Source: Aquatica leii
Taxonomy: Eukaryota > Arthropoda > Insecta > Coleoptera > Lampyridae
Assembly (NCBI GenBank): GCA_035610365.1
Contig: CM069432.1
Location: forward strand, 266,535,177 to 266,599,176
DNA length: 64,000 nucleotides
Direction of reading: 5' to 3'
In this document: positions 33,912 through 44,460 of the stretch, piece by piece
How positions within the stretch are numbered: position 1 is the first letter of the stretch
How the letters are laid out: every line of letters starts with the position of its first letter
Made by a program: the position numbers and the translations under genes
Notes under the pieces: generated by a model
Seen by the model: only the letters and a program-made list of their open reading frames with translations
What the model was told of the DNA's origin: nothing
The model's database searches: none

Positions 33912-34275
33912 TTTAAATGTTAATGTTTGATTAATTTTGCTTTATTTTATCGTTTTATCATTATTTGCTAGTTTGTGAATTTATTGAAATTTTCTGATCA
34001 ATTTAGATAACAAAAGTAGTAGCATAATTCTTTACGTTTAATCGATATCTATTGCAACATATATTTGTTACGTTCTCTCATTGATAGTTGTTTGCTTTTT
34101 TCTTAATTTTTTGAACAACGGGTTCGTATGTGTTTCCGAGCCAAGGAATCTATCGTTACAGAGGAGTGGCGCCCGTTTTATTATCTTTTTATTATAGTAT
34201 TCCAACCTCGCCCACTCACCGACATCTCAGTTAGCCGTGGTTGTTACCATCAGAAAAAATGTTGGTAACAATTTA
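33912..34275 (+). repeat. dispersed repeat family, copy A
   Basis: Shares aatgttaatgttt, tttgcttttttcttaa, ggagtggcgcc, cgcccactcaccgacat and gttggtaacaa in order with 51385-51705 (reverse) and in part with 60610-60930. No coding capacity. Confidence 0.65.
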
Positions 34276-34434
34276 TATAGTCAGTTATATTATACTTTAA
34301 GTGGAATATTCTGGATATTATTAGTATTCGATGAAACAAACACGACACATTTTCAAAATTTATTAATTTAAAAATCAATGTTATATAACCTTATTAAAAC
34401 TAAACGTATGCTAATATATTAAATAATTTGATAA

Positions 34435-34650
34435 TTATGGGAAAATCCTTGTAAATATACTAAGTACGGCGTTTCCATTATCGTATTCTAAAACTAATAT
34501 TGATTTCTCACATTCTTGGTAATACAAATTACCTTCTTTTCGAATGTTTAGCACTTCAGGTAAACCTTCAATTATCTTGAGAAAATAAGGCTTGAATGAA
34601 ACATCGGAAAACAGATACTTTGGTAAGTGTATGATGTTATAATACTTCAA
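34435..34650 (-). CDS. unidentified 71-codon open frame
   Basis: Encodes MKYYNIIHLPKYLF...FTRIFP. The segment RKEGNLYYQECEKSILVLEY loosely recalls serpin strands (pattern G-x-Y-Y...LELPY), but no diagnostic serpin motif is present. The frame may be chance or a decayed exon. Flanking sequence is A+T-rich. Confidence 0.2.
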   Translation of the reverse strand: MKYYNIIHLPKYLFSDVSFKPYFLKIIEGLPEVLNIRKEGNLYYQECEKSILVLEYDNGNAVLSIFTRIFP

Positions 34651-34659
34651 CCCAATTTG

Positions 34660-35244
34660 TTTGAACCAAATTAATTTAAAAATACTATGTAGTCTGCAAA
34701 TCTATGTTTGAAATGATGCTTTTTTGCGTAAACTCAAGGAACTTGTTTATTTCTTTTTTTGTAATTCTAAAAATAAACATTGATAAAAAAATGACGCTTG
34801 CGGTTATCTTTAAAAATTATTTCTGGTATAAAAATTTTGCGAACTGGTTATTAATCATATCATATCTATTTACTCAATTCTTTATATAGATGATAATAAC
34901 AATAAGTTTCTAGTAAGTGTATTTCCAGCTATACTTTCTAATGATAGTGTATATCGCTTATTTGGAATCTTTACAGACTTAATTAGAATTTGGTTGTAAT
35001 AGAAACGTTGGTATGCAGTACAAAAATATTAGTTTATTGCATAATTTATTTGTTGTTAATCTTTGTTAGATAACTAGAAGAAATATGAGAAAATGGATGG
35101 CGCATCCTAGATCTCTTTTTGTGAGAGAAACTTAGTATCAAAAAGCGGTATTCACTATGTTCCTTTGTTTTCGAGTAAAAGTATGATTTTTCGACGTTTC
35201 GATAAATGCCAGCCAAGTTAGCCCTCCTCATTTAAAATTTTTAA
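34660..35244. other. no recognisable feature
   Basis: A+T-rich; small open frames lack known similarity. Confidence 0.4.
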
Positions 35245-35742
35245 ATAATATTTTAGTGTAATAAATTGTGCTCGTTTTGTGGTAAATTGTGCTAGTATTA
35301 TTTTTTATTATATCCAGGGGCTAGCTTCTCGTTTTTTTTTCACTTTTTTACACTTTCTTTTGCTTATTTAATTGTGTTAATTTTGTGCTCAATTATTCCG
35401 ATATTATTGTTTAACTGAGTTCAATTTTAAATTGTTAATAAAAATAAAACAAATCCGGAGACTAACTTAACCATTAGCTCCCCTTCCCTATTCAATTTTT
35501 TACAATATTTTTTGCTCATCTTATTGTGTTTGTTTTGTGCTAAATGTTGCTACCATGAAACTCAGTTAACCTTATTTTTAAACCGATAAAAAATTTAAAC
35601 AAAATACGGAAGCATACATGTCTACAAACCCACTGATTTTTGAATTATTTACACTATATGTTATTTTAGTATTAACCATTAATATATATTTATAAATAAT
35701 TTATTAAGTTTTGGTTATGTTTTTTATTTTTTTATTAATTTT

Positions 35743-35780
35743 GCCGACAGTTTCAACTAATTTTTAGTCATCATCAGGGC
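35743..35780 (-). ncRNA. hammerhead-like motif, left arm of foldback
   Basis: Minus strand: GCC, CTGATGA, one extra T, a six-pair stem II around ACTAA/TTAGT, then GAAAC, T, GTC, GGC. Stem I GCC/GGC and a GTC cleavage triplet are present; stem III is only AC/GT, so it would need dimer formation. Confidence 0.45.
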
Positions 35781-35841
35781 TAAATAACATTTTTCAAATA
35801 TAAAAAAGTTTAAATTTATAATATTTCAAACATGTTAATTA

Positions 35842-35879
35842 GCCCTGATGATGACTAAAAATTAGTTGAAACTGTCGGC
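35842..35879 (+). ncRNA. hammerhead-like motif, right arm of foldback
   Basis: Same motif as the left arm, on the plus strand: CTGATGA at 35845-35851, GAAAC at 35868-35872, GTC at 35874-35876. One extra nucleotide follows CTGATGA, as in the PLE motif. Confidence 0.45.
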
Positions 35880-36717
35880 AAAATTAATAAAAAAATAAAA
35901 AACGTAACCAAAACTTAATAAATTATTTATAAATATTTACACTATGTTCTCTTGCTTATTTAATTGTGTTAAATTGTGCCAATACCATTTTTAACTGTGT
36001 TTTATTCTAAATAGATAAATAAATCTGAAAAAAAAAACTAGATCCAACTTGATCCGCATTTTAATTTTATCTTAAAGTTCTTTTGCTTATTTAATTGTGC
36101 TCGTTTTCTGCTAAATTGTGCTAATATTATTTTTGATTGTGCTTAATTCTAAATTAATAAAAAATGGAAACAAATGAGGGAAGTAATTTGATCGCTAGCC
36201 CCCCGTTTTTCAATTTTTTACAACTTTTTGGTTTATTTAATTGTGTTCGTTTTGTGTTCAATTGTGCTAATATTATTTTTGATTGTGCTTAATTCTAAAT
36301 TAATAAAAAATGGAAACAAATCTGGGAAGCAATTTGATTGCTAGCCTCCCGTGTTTCACTTTTTTACAACTTTTTGGTTTATTTAATTGTGCTCGTTTTG
36401 TGTTCAATTCTGCTGTTGTTATTTTTAATTTTGTTCAATTATAAATTGTTATTAAAATTAAAACAAATCCGGTGACTAACTTAAACAGCTCCCCGTTTTT
36501 TATTCAATTTTTCTACAGTAAAGAAATAGTAAAAAAAAATTTCCATTCTGGATAATTCCCGTGTTGTCGTTCTCACACAAGCTGAGCTTTCGTCACACGT
36601 CGTAGTGGAGATCTTCAGAGTCCTGAACAAAGTGATTAATTGCACCGTGAAGATTCGCTTTTTGGACCGGCTTCGGATCGATAAAACTGGTTTCCAAATC
36701 TCCGGTAAAGGAAAATT

Positions 36718-37175
36718 AGAAAATGATGAGGGAAATGCGATAACTGAGTCATCTCATGGTATAAATTTACTATGCATAAATAGTAGTAAGTAAATGGATA
36801 TAGAGATGGAAACATTAGAAGCTGATTTTATACCCGCGTAATTCAAGTTTTGAATAAACCGCGGGCTAAAATCACAACGTAAGGTAACAATGTCAATGCA
36901 AATGTAAAAATGCCACTAGAGTAAACCACTGGACGGCCGTTTCGCCCGTTTGGTGCTCTTCAGCAGTGGGAGAACACTCTACTATACTTCCACAAACGCA
37001 TTGATAGCCCTATCGCTTTATATTGACAAATGAAGTGATCATGATGAGTGAAATACGAAGGCCGAACCATATCATGATATAAATTTACTAAGCATGAATA
37101 ATAGTAAGTAAATGGCTATAGAGATGGAAACGTTGAAAGCTGATTTTTTACCCGCGTAATTCAAATAAGTTTTGA
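36718..37175 (-). repeat. ~318-bp tandem dimer (retrozyme-like)
   Basis: 36718-36855 and 37030-37175 are direct copies (e.g. gtaaatgg(a/c)tatagagatgg) offset by 318 bp. Between them lies a hammerhead candidate on the minus strand. Tandem repeats of a few hundred bp with one hammerhead per unit are the known layout of animal retrozymes. Only about one and a half units are seen. The strand given is that of the ribozyme. Confidence 0.65.
36926..36970 (-). ncRNA. type I hammerhead ribozyme candidate
   Basis: All core elements are in order on the minus strand: stem I CCACTG/CAGTGG (6 perfect pairs), CTGAAGA (fits CUGANGA), stem II GC(A)CC/GGGC with loop AAAC, GAAA, then C GGCC GTC with the GTC cleavage triplet right before the stem I 3' strand. 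Stem III ACGGCCGT is a perfect 8-base palindrome, able to pair between two molecules. One bulged A lies in stem II. Confidence 0.75.
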
Positions 37176-38060
37176 ACAAATTATTCAAGGGGAAAGTAAA
37201 GAAACTAAAATTAATGCACCTACGTCTACATTCTGGCACCAGCAGTTTTTTTTTACACTGTCTCTTAGTACAAGCTCTTTGTATCTATTCTCTGAAAAGC
37301 AAAAATGTTTCTTTTTCCTTCTTGTAAAGTTCACCAATACATCAATCAATATTGCTAATTTTTTCAACATAGTAGGTCTTCGTTTTTTCCTGCAAAATTT
37401 AACTAATTCCATAGTGGCATACTTTAAAAAAAATTGTATTGGTTCACTTTAGATTAATCCGTTGCAGAAGAAGGGTCATCTTCTTAGATATTACCATTAT
37501 CTACCCAAGTTGTGCTAAAGTCCGAATGTTGCTTTCTAACTTTTCAAATTCTTTATTTTGTTTTGTTTGGACCTTTTTAAATTTTTATTACTTCTTGTTA
37601 GTTTTCTTTTGACACTAAAAGCCGTTTTATCTCTTTGTGCACGTTCTCTCTCCAATTCCGCGTTTTTGGATGTTTTTGTTGAAGTTCTGCATCGACTCTT
37701 CTTGTGAACTTTTGTTGGATCCTTAGCCTTAGTACGACTTTCGGGAATGGTTTAACTCCCATGTCAAAGCGGCCGATGTTGCAGTGTTTGATTGGTTTAG
37801 ACATGATATAGGTTCATGAATGGTTCTAATTCTTTAGGGACAAAAAACGAAGTTGTTTCACTAACGTTTGGCTTGTCATTTGCAAAACAAGTATAAAACT
37901 CTTTTACCCTGAAAATATCCTAGTTGAATGGTTATCTTCCAGCTACTCTAAAGCCACTCAATAAGTGCGCCGGTGAAAACGCTTTAAAATAAGTTTGTCT
38001 AAAATGATCTGCAACCTCATATATTTTCATTTGTTTTTCCTGGAGTATCGTTATCCGATC
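37176..38060. other. no recognisable feature
   Basis: A+T-rich. Open frames at 37185-37412 and 37598-37804 (both minus) are basic and lysine-rich but match nothing I know. Confidence 0.4.
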
Positions 38061-38194
38061 AGACGCCAGACCGATCTAGCGGTTACAGTTTATGTGACGT
38101 GTGTGGCGACCGCGTTAGTAAGTCATCTGGTCTTAGCCTGTGCAAAATATGTCGTCTCAATGTTGACATGACTGTCATGATTATCAAGATTAAC
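38061..38194 (+). pseudogene. unidentified fragment with two CxxC pairs
   Basis: Plus-strand reading SGYSLCDVCGDRVSKSSGLS followed by LCKICRLNVDM, ending at a TAA at 38192-38194. Two CxxC pairs 17 residues apart could bind zinc. Possibly the N-terminus of a non-LTR ORF, since a non-LTR RT C-terminus follows at 38400. Uncertain. Confidence 0.3.
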
Positions 38195-38399
38195 TAAATA
38201 TTTACTTTCCAAACTATTTTTAAACGTTTTGATTACTTTAAAAAGTTTTCTTTTGTCGTCTAATCAATGTGATATGAGAAGAGCACCTTTTATTATGCGA
38301 TCTAGCCAGTTGACCCGAGAAAAAATTAGAAACAAAGGATGTGACTGTCGCATGCGTTTATGGTGGAGCAAACTGACACTAACTGGATTCTTTTACCAA

Positions 38400-38770
38400 A
38401 AGTAAGCTTTGCTACTTATTTAATACTTTTTGTCATATGGTTTTCGACGGATTTTGAACTGTTGTCACACCCATTTCGTTGAGGTTCCAAATTCCTTTTG
38501 GTGTAAACATATTCAGCGTACAATGCAGACATTCTCATGCTCACTTATGGTCTAGACTTTTGGTACTACAAATTTCGACACTTCCACGTGGTTAGAAAAC
38601 TGGCTTCGTTTCAATCCGTATTTCTAAGATCTATCCTCGATTCTGATCGCATCGTTCCTGTAGATACTTTTTGTGGCATATCTAAATATCTTCCCCTGCA
38701 TCTGCTTTTGCAAAAAATTTATTGTACGAAACTTAGTTGTTGCTGCAATAGAATCGCTTCGTGGTGTTAG
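38400..38770 (+). pseudogene. non-LTR retrotransposon ORF2 C-terminal fragment
   Basis: Reads MLTYGLDFWYYKFRHFHVVR then LASFQSVFLRSILDSDRIVP and ISKYLPLHLLL. This fits the region after RT in R1/I-type LINEs (ILYG...W...L...Q...L..I....R.V..DA...ISG.LPLDL). No RT core is left. Confidence 0.55.
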
Positions 38771-38922
38771 ATTATAAAATAAATTTAAAAAAGCGCTAAA
38801 ACGATGAAATACTATGGTAAGAGACACCGTTCAATTTTACCCGTAGCTGAAATAGAACAAATGACAAGACAAGTGTGGTAACGCAGAGTGTATTTAATTT
38901 ATTACAAATAGTAGCTCACTTT

Positions 38923-38955
38923 AGAAGAAGAAGAAGAAAAAGAAGAAGAAAAAAG
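38923..38955 (+). repeat. (GAA)n-rich tract
   Basis: Imperfect GAA repeat. It may be a LINE 3' tail, since LINE ends at 32612 and 57663 in this window also carry GAA repeats. Confidence 0.6.
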
Positions 38956-40534
38956 TACCTAGGTATATTTATATTATATCATTTTTATCAAACGCTAGCG
39001 CGTAAGTCGGTATCACAAACAAAACATAAACTACGCGTTCGACTGGGCAACACGTTGTACAGCAAAGTGACCTAGTCGGCCTAACTTTGACATTCAGAAA
39101 AGGGATGACCTTACATTCGTAAAACAAAACGATTTTATAATTAAATGTCTAACCTAACATGTATGTACGGTCGCTTTTACAATCGACTGACCACCAAAAT
39201 ACTAAGAATTGAAATAGAAAGTGTAATACTTACAATTAGTTTTCCTCAAGTAGGGGACTAGCTGGCTCCGTACCAGTATTACCTAAAACTTAATTGATAT
39301 CTAACACAAAAAACGTACATAGGGCGTTACCACAAGTAAAGTCTTTTTATTCATACGATCACTAAATATAAACGACTCCTCAAATTAATTTCATAATTTT
39401 TGGTAAAAGTTTAATACGTATAATAATTTCATCCAACTTCTCGAAGATGTAGATAGTGTTAGCTACAGCTACGTGACGTCATTTTCCCAATTATAACATC
39501 TCCTTATTTCCACAGGCAAAGAAAACGTGTGGGGGTATGGAAACTCGTTACAAACAATTACGGAAGAATCAAATTAAACCACAATACAAGAAATAAGAAA
39601 TAAGTGCTTACTTTTCACTCAGATCGCCACAATATTCGATTTGATATTCACACGGGTGTGCGTGAAATACTTAACAATGAAAGCCTTGTTGAACGTACAC
39701 AACGCTAGAGGATGTATGCGTTCTTCAAACTTTGCCGGAAAAATAAAATCGTGTTTCAAATTTGACATTTTTGTCCCTACTCCAACATAGAAAAGTGGGC
39801 GTACCGAGAATAAATTTTATATTAAAGCATTTTTAACATAATAAATGGCAGCGGTTGTGGGACACTTCTCAGAGAAGGCTTAATGCCTATTTCGTTATTC
39901 CCTCAATCTCTATCCCGATTCACCTTATGCCATCCTTAGATTGGTGCTTGATGTAAACATTTATAAACCATTCCCAAAAAAAACAGAGCTTTCAGTAAAA
40001 GTCTTTTTCTTGCCAACTTGTTTTTTTTGCTTAGATACGAGGAAAAGCCTTGCTAAATCGCGTGGTGTCTAAACACGTTCCGACTAAACTTTCCTTCTAT
40101 TGATACATTTCCAATGCTTTACCTGTCCTTCTTGTGGAGAATTTGTACCAAGTAAGTTTGGATAGTTTGGTCGCTCCACAGCTTTCTGCTCCTCATTCTC
40201 TTCCTCCTCCTCCTCCTCTTCTTGTGATACTCTTTTGTACGTTGCTTTATTTTTTACCTATATTATCGTTTTTCTCTTTTATCGTCAATTGTTTTTTTAG
40301 TGTATTTGTTAACATCTTCTCTATCTCTATATTAGTTTATTCCTATTTTATAAGTTTTGCCAATTAGTATAATCATTGTTCTGTGTTGCGATTAAAAGTA
40401 AATTATATTATCTAAGTATTTTTTTGAGACGAAAACAGCTGTATCGTTTCTACTTTGTGTGTTGTTTTCTGTATATAATAATTTTTTATCTACGACTTGA
40501 CTTTTTTAGTTGTCTCTAAGATTACCATTAAAAC
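38956..40534. other. no recognisable feature
   Basis: A+T-rich; a short (TCC)n run at about 40201-40220. No gene seen. Confidence 0.4.
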
Positions 40535-41172
40535 ATTTGAGGCGATTGCCGAAAAAGATAAAATATTCTAGTCCCAGATAAGGCAAAACTAAAAAAACTG
40601 GAATGAATAGAAAACCAGCCTCACAACATACAACAATGTCATTAAAAAGGCAAAAAGAGACTCATGGAGAAGGTACGGTAGGAACGTAGAAAACAAACCT
40701 ACACGTTTTCGGCTCCAAAAACCTCTGAGTAAAGACCGCACTGGAAACATCGGTCTTTACTGACCGAAAGACTCGGTTGAAGGTACTCTGCAAGAATTAC
40801 TGCAAAAACACTTTCCGGGTTCATCGTTAAGCATCAGGACCTAGAGGTACCAAACAAACGGGCATCCAAAAGGAACTGGAACTTAGCAAAAAAAATAATT
40901 AATCTTGAAAACCTAGAATAGGGAATCGATACGTCAAAACCTTTTCAGTCTCCAGAAGCCGATAGAAATTATCCCATCATGCTGCAAAAGGGATTTGCTG
41001 CTCTTCGAAACGCAGTATGCAAATTCTCAGAGCCAGCTTAGCCCCTTTGCATATACCAAACAGCTGGCGGATTGTCAAGGTCGTATTTATACCAAAGCCA
41101 GTGAGATCTACGTACGCCCAAACAAAATTTTACATACCGATCAGCTTGACTTCTTTCATCTTAAAACTCCTT
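40535..41172 (+). pseudogene. non-LTR ORF2 remnant, N-terminal RT part (split by a younger LINE)
   Basis: Broken frames read EVPNKRASKRNWNLAKKI, DTSKPFQSPEADRNYPIMLQ and KGFAALRNAVCKF. This is the RT N-terminal block of an R1/LOA-like LINE (pattern W..A...V.....I.WAI..F.PFKSPG.DGI.P..LQ). It is interrupted at 41172 and continues at 44447 in the same strand and order. Confidence 0.72.
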
Positions 41173-41404
41173 ATTATTATTTATTGTTAATTGTATACCC
41201 ATTCGGCCCTACAATGGGTTACATTACCCTTACATCTTCTCTTATCATACTAATATAATTTGTACAGAAATTTGTAAACTAAAAAAACAAAAACAAAAAA
41301 AAACTTTATCCCCTAATCATCCAATCCCTCCCCCTCCTCCCTAAGCAAAGCCTTCCTCCCCCTCCTTTCTTCCCTTAGCGCGCTATACTCCCCACTCATG
41401 TGTT

Positions 41405-44259
41405 CTATGTCCTCCCATCCCTGTTGTACTTTCCTTCCCTTATCTTTTCTTCCCTCTCTTGCACCTGCGAGTCTTTATCTCTTCTTACTATCTCCTCAAT
41501 ATTTAACTTCCCTTCCTCTTTCCTTCTTTCTACTTCTTTTCTTGCGAAACCTCCTCGTTGGTAGTACAGTTTCCTTTCCTCCCGCCTATATATATTTTTG
41601 CTATTTTTTACCATCCTCCAGCAACATTGCAAAATTGTACATTCTCTCCTACCCTTCATTGTCTCTTCATAACCCATCGCCCTTTTCCCTGCATTTTTCC
41701 TGCTTCTATTCTAATCTTCTCTAACTTCCCCTACTCCTCTATTATGTAACCCGGCGTCTCCCTGTCTAAACCCAGTATCCATTTCCAATATTTGATTTGT
41801 ACCCTTTCCAATAGGTTCCACTCTTTCCAACCCCATACCTCCACCCCGTACATCATCACACTTTTAATCAATTTTTCAAACAGCCATCTTCTCTTCTCGA
41901 TCTCCTTCCCAAATACTCTTTCCCCTAAACTCCATACCTGCCCTAATACCCTGTTACCCTTCTTTGCTAACTCCCTTATATGCGCAACATCTTTATTATC
42001 ATACCTTAGCCTATATCCCAAATATGTCACTTCATTCACTGCCTCTATCTTCTGTTCTCCTCAACTTAACTCTTCCTTTTTCTTCCCTCCTTTCCCTTTT
42101 TGAAAAACTACCATCTTAGACTTTCCCACATTTAAACCCAAATCTTCCCTTTCCAGATACCTCTTTATCGTATTTATCATACATTTCATCTCCAACTCAT
42201 TTTTTGCCACCATGACCATGTCGTCTGCATATGCCAATATCCATACTTTAATCCCTCTCTTCATAACAATCCCACCACACTGACCACCCTTCAACACTTC
42301 TTCTATGTCACCTATATACAGTGCAAATAAAATAAAACACTTCACTAACACTATTCCCTATTTTTACTCTATTCTTAGTCCCTTTATATATCCCTTCCAG
42401 TTTCCTCACTAGTTGTTCCTCTATTCCCTTTTTCCTTAACACCCTCCATAGCTTTTCCCTATTCACATTATCAAACGCAGCTTCTATGTCCATAAAGAAA
42501 GCGTATACCTTACCCCTTACCCTCTTATCTAGCTCTCTATTAACTAACTGTTTCAATATATAGACATCGTCTATTGCCCTTCTTCCCACTCTAAATCCCA
42601 TCTGCCAATCTGGTAATAGTCTTTTTCTTCCACTTCCTTTTCCAACCTCCTTTGTATAATCATGGCATACAATTTATAACTTACATTACTGACACTAATC
42701 CCTCTATAATTCTTTACCTCCTTCCTATCCCCTCCCTTATAAACCGGCAGAATTAAACTTTCTTTCCAACTCCTTGGCAATTCCTCTCCTTTCCATATTG
42801 TATTAAAAATTTTTCTTACATTTCCTCTTACTCTCTCCCCTACATATTTTAATTGTTCTCCTTGAGTACCGTCCGTTCCTGCCGTCTTTATTAATTTTAG
42901 TCTATTTATTGCCGCCTCCATTTCCTCTTTCGTTATCTCCCTCTCCTCCTGTATTGTATTTACCTCTTGCAATATTACCTGTCCTGGTCCTTCTCTTGTT
43001 CCCTCCAAACGCTCCATACAATAACCCAACCACCCCTTTATATCCGTTAAACCTCCTCTCCTCTTACCTCTTCTTCTCTCCTTGTTTAGAAATTCCCACA
43101 CTTTTTCTTTCTTTATTTCCTTTACTTGTTTCTCCATTTCTTCTTTATACGACACCTTTCTCTCAGAACATACATTTTTAAAATTCACTTTCTTCTCCTT
43201 GTACTCCTGCAGACCTATTTTACCTTTCTTCCATCTTCTTCTAGCATTTCTCATCTCTGTTTTTGCCTCTCTACATTCTCTATTCCACCAACTATTTTCG
43301 TTCCTCTTTTTTCCTTGTCTTTTCTCAAACCTTTTCTTCTCTACTGCCTTCTCCATTTCTGCCGTCAACTACTTGAGTCCTTCTTCCCCCCCTACATCTC
43401 CCCAAATCACTTGCTCCAACTTCATCTTATATCTTACTATACTTTCCTCAGTCCACACTTTATTTACTCCCCATCCCCTCTGTTCCTCCTTAATTCCTTG
43501 TTCCTTTCTTTTTAAAATCACTTCCAGTGGCTAATGATCCGATTCCTCTTCATCCCCCACTTTAAAACTTTCTATGTCCTCCCACATCTCTCCACTCACT
43601 ATCACGTAGTCGATCACCGATTCTCCCCTCCCTCTCATATAAGTGTAGTCACCTTTGTCCCCCTCCTCTATATTTCCATTAAGAATTGACCACCCTTTTT
43701 CCTCACATATCTCCACTAACAATTTTCCATTCCTATTAACTGTCTTATCCATGCTAATTCTTCTCTTTACTTCCCCTCCTATAATCACTCTTCCCTTTTC
43801 CCCTGTTTTCGCGTTAAAATCACCCCTTATAATAAACTTTTCCTTTTCCTCCCCCTGTACCATTTTCTCAATCTGTTCAGTTATCATCGTCATATCCCGC
43901 CCATAAACTGTTAACACTATATATTTTTCCTTTCCTTCTCTGACCACATAATTTTTTACCATCCCTATCCCTTGCTTGTCGTTTCCCTCCTCTTCTTCAA
44001 CGGACCAGTTCCTTTTTATGCCCGTTAGTATCCCTCCCCTTGCTCTACCTTTACTTTCTCTTCTTGTTGCAAATTCCACCTTCCAATTATAACCCTCTGG
44101 TAATTTTTCCTTGCATACTTCCCAGTCTTTTTCCTCCAACCATGTTTCTGACATTCCCATCATATCAAAACCCTCTACATATCTCCAGAAATCCTATCCC
44201 TTATTTTTTACGCCTGTCACATTCCAAAACAATAATTTTATTTGATTCTGCTTTTCCAT
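41405..44259 (-). pseudogene. LINE ORF2: APE endonuclease and RT, broken
   Basis: Starts MEKQNQIKLLFWNVTGVKNK at 44259. APE blocks: GMSETWLEE, FIIRGDFNAKTGEKG, SVIDYVIVSGE and a final EEESDH. RT blocks: TAGTDGTQGEQLKY, VKNYRGISV, GFRVGRRAIDDVYIL, AFFMDIEAAFDNV, LAYADDMVMVA. A C-terminal part with RRDKDSQVQ ends at 41405. Breaks: stops after KNKG, after ESDH and after EGLK, a frameshift near 42590 and a small deletion just before the YADD block. Clade not certain. Confidence 0.85.
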
Positions 44260-44274
44260 CTTATTTTTCTTAAA

Positions 44275-44446
44275 ACTTGCTAATCCAACATCATTTGATC
44301 CATCCTTCCCTCCCCTAACTCTTAGTTTTTTGCCCCCTTCTTCACTAGAGTTCCCCTCTCTTCATCCCAAAATCTTTCTTCACCTTCCACCCACACTTTC
44401 AAGAATCCTATTTTAATATTTTTCCCCTCTCTCTTCATCTTACTCG
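44275..44446 (-). pseudogene. LINE ORF1 C-terminal fragment
   Basis: Upstream of ORF2 the minus strand reads KREGKNIKIGFLKVWVEGEE and ends GTLVKKGAKN at a stop. It probably belongs to ORF1, cut by 5' truncation at 44446. No domain recognised. Confidence 0.4.
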
Positions 44447-44460
44447 TCTTAAAACTACTT

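Larger units (their letters stand above)
35663..35933. mobile_element. foldback element with 105-bp inverted arms
   Basis: Arms 35686-35790 and 35832-35936 are near-perfect inverted copies around a 41-bp loop. The element is flanked by tatttacactat(at)gtt at 35646-35662 and 35934-35948, a ~15-bp target duplication with a 2-bp slip. Long duplications fit retroposition (LINE- or PLE-type), not cut-and-paste. Both arms hold a hammerhead-like motif. Confidence 0.72.
35245..36530 (+). repeat. diverged ~148-bp tandem repeat array
   Basis: The unit start ttatttaattgtg(t/c)tcgttttgtg recurs at about 35370, 35519, 35951, 36079, 36229 and 36375. Spacing is 146-150 bp where uninterrupted. Units also share aacaaat(c)gggaagc and gctagc..cccgttttt. 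A foldback element (35663-35933) interrupts it. Confidence 0.75.
41173..44446 (-). mobile_element. LINE inserted into another LINE
   Basis: 3.27 kb on the minus strand, flanked by a 14-bp duplication tcttaaaact(c/a)ctt at 41159-41172 and 44447-44460. The 3' end, at the left, has a tail of ATT/AAT units (41173-41185). Sense-strand sequence is very purine-rich, giving Lys/Glu/Arg/Gly-rich protein and pyrimidine-rich plus strand. Confidence 0.85.

Noticed and set aside
35245-36530. CRISPR-like regular repeats
   Set aside because: Units are long, diverged and without unique spacers; this is satellite-type DNA in a eukaryote.
36560-36625. Second hammerhead in the sequence left of the ~318-bp dimer
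   Set aside because: CTGAAGA and GAAAGC occur on the minus strand, but stem II and the cleavage triplet do not fit and the position is not one repeat length away.
36605-36793. 62-codon plus-strand frame
   Set aside because: It runs into the ~318-bp repeat and shows no protein similarity.
41398-43534. Several Ser/Phe/Leu/Pro-rich plus-strand frames resembling membrane proteins
   Set aside because: They are the complement of the purine-rich LINE ORF2 on the minus strand.
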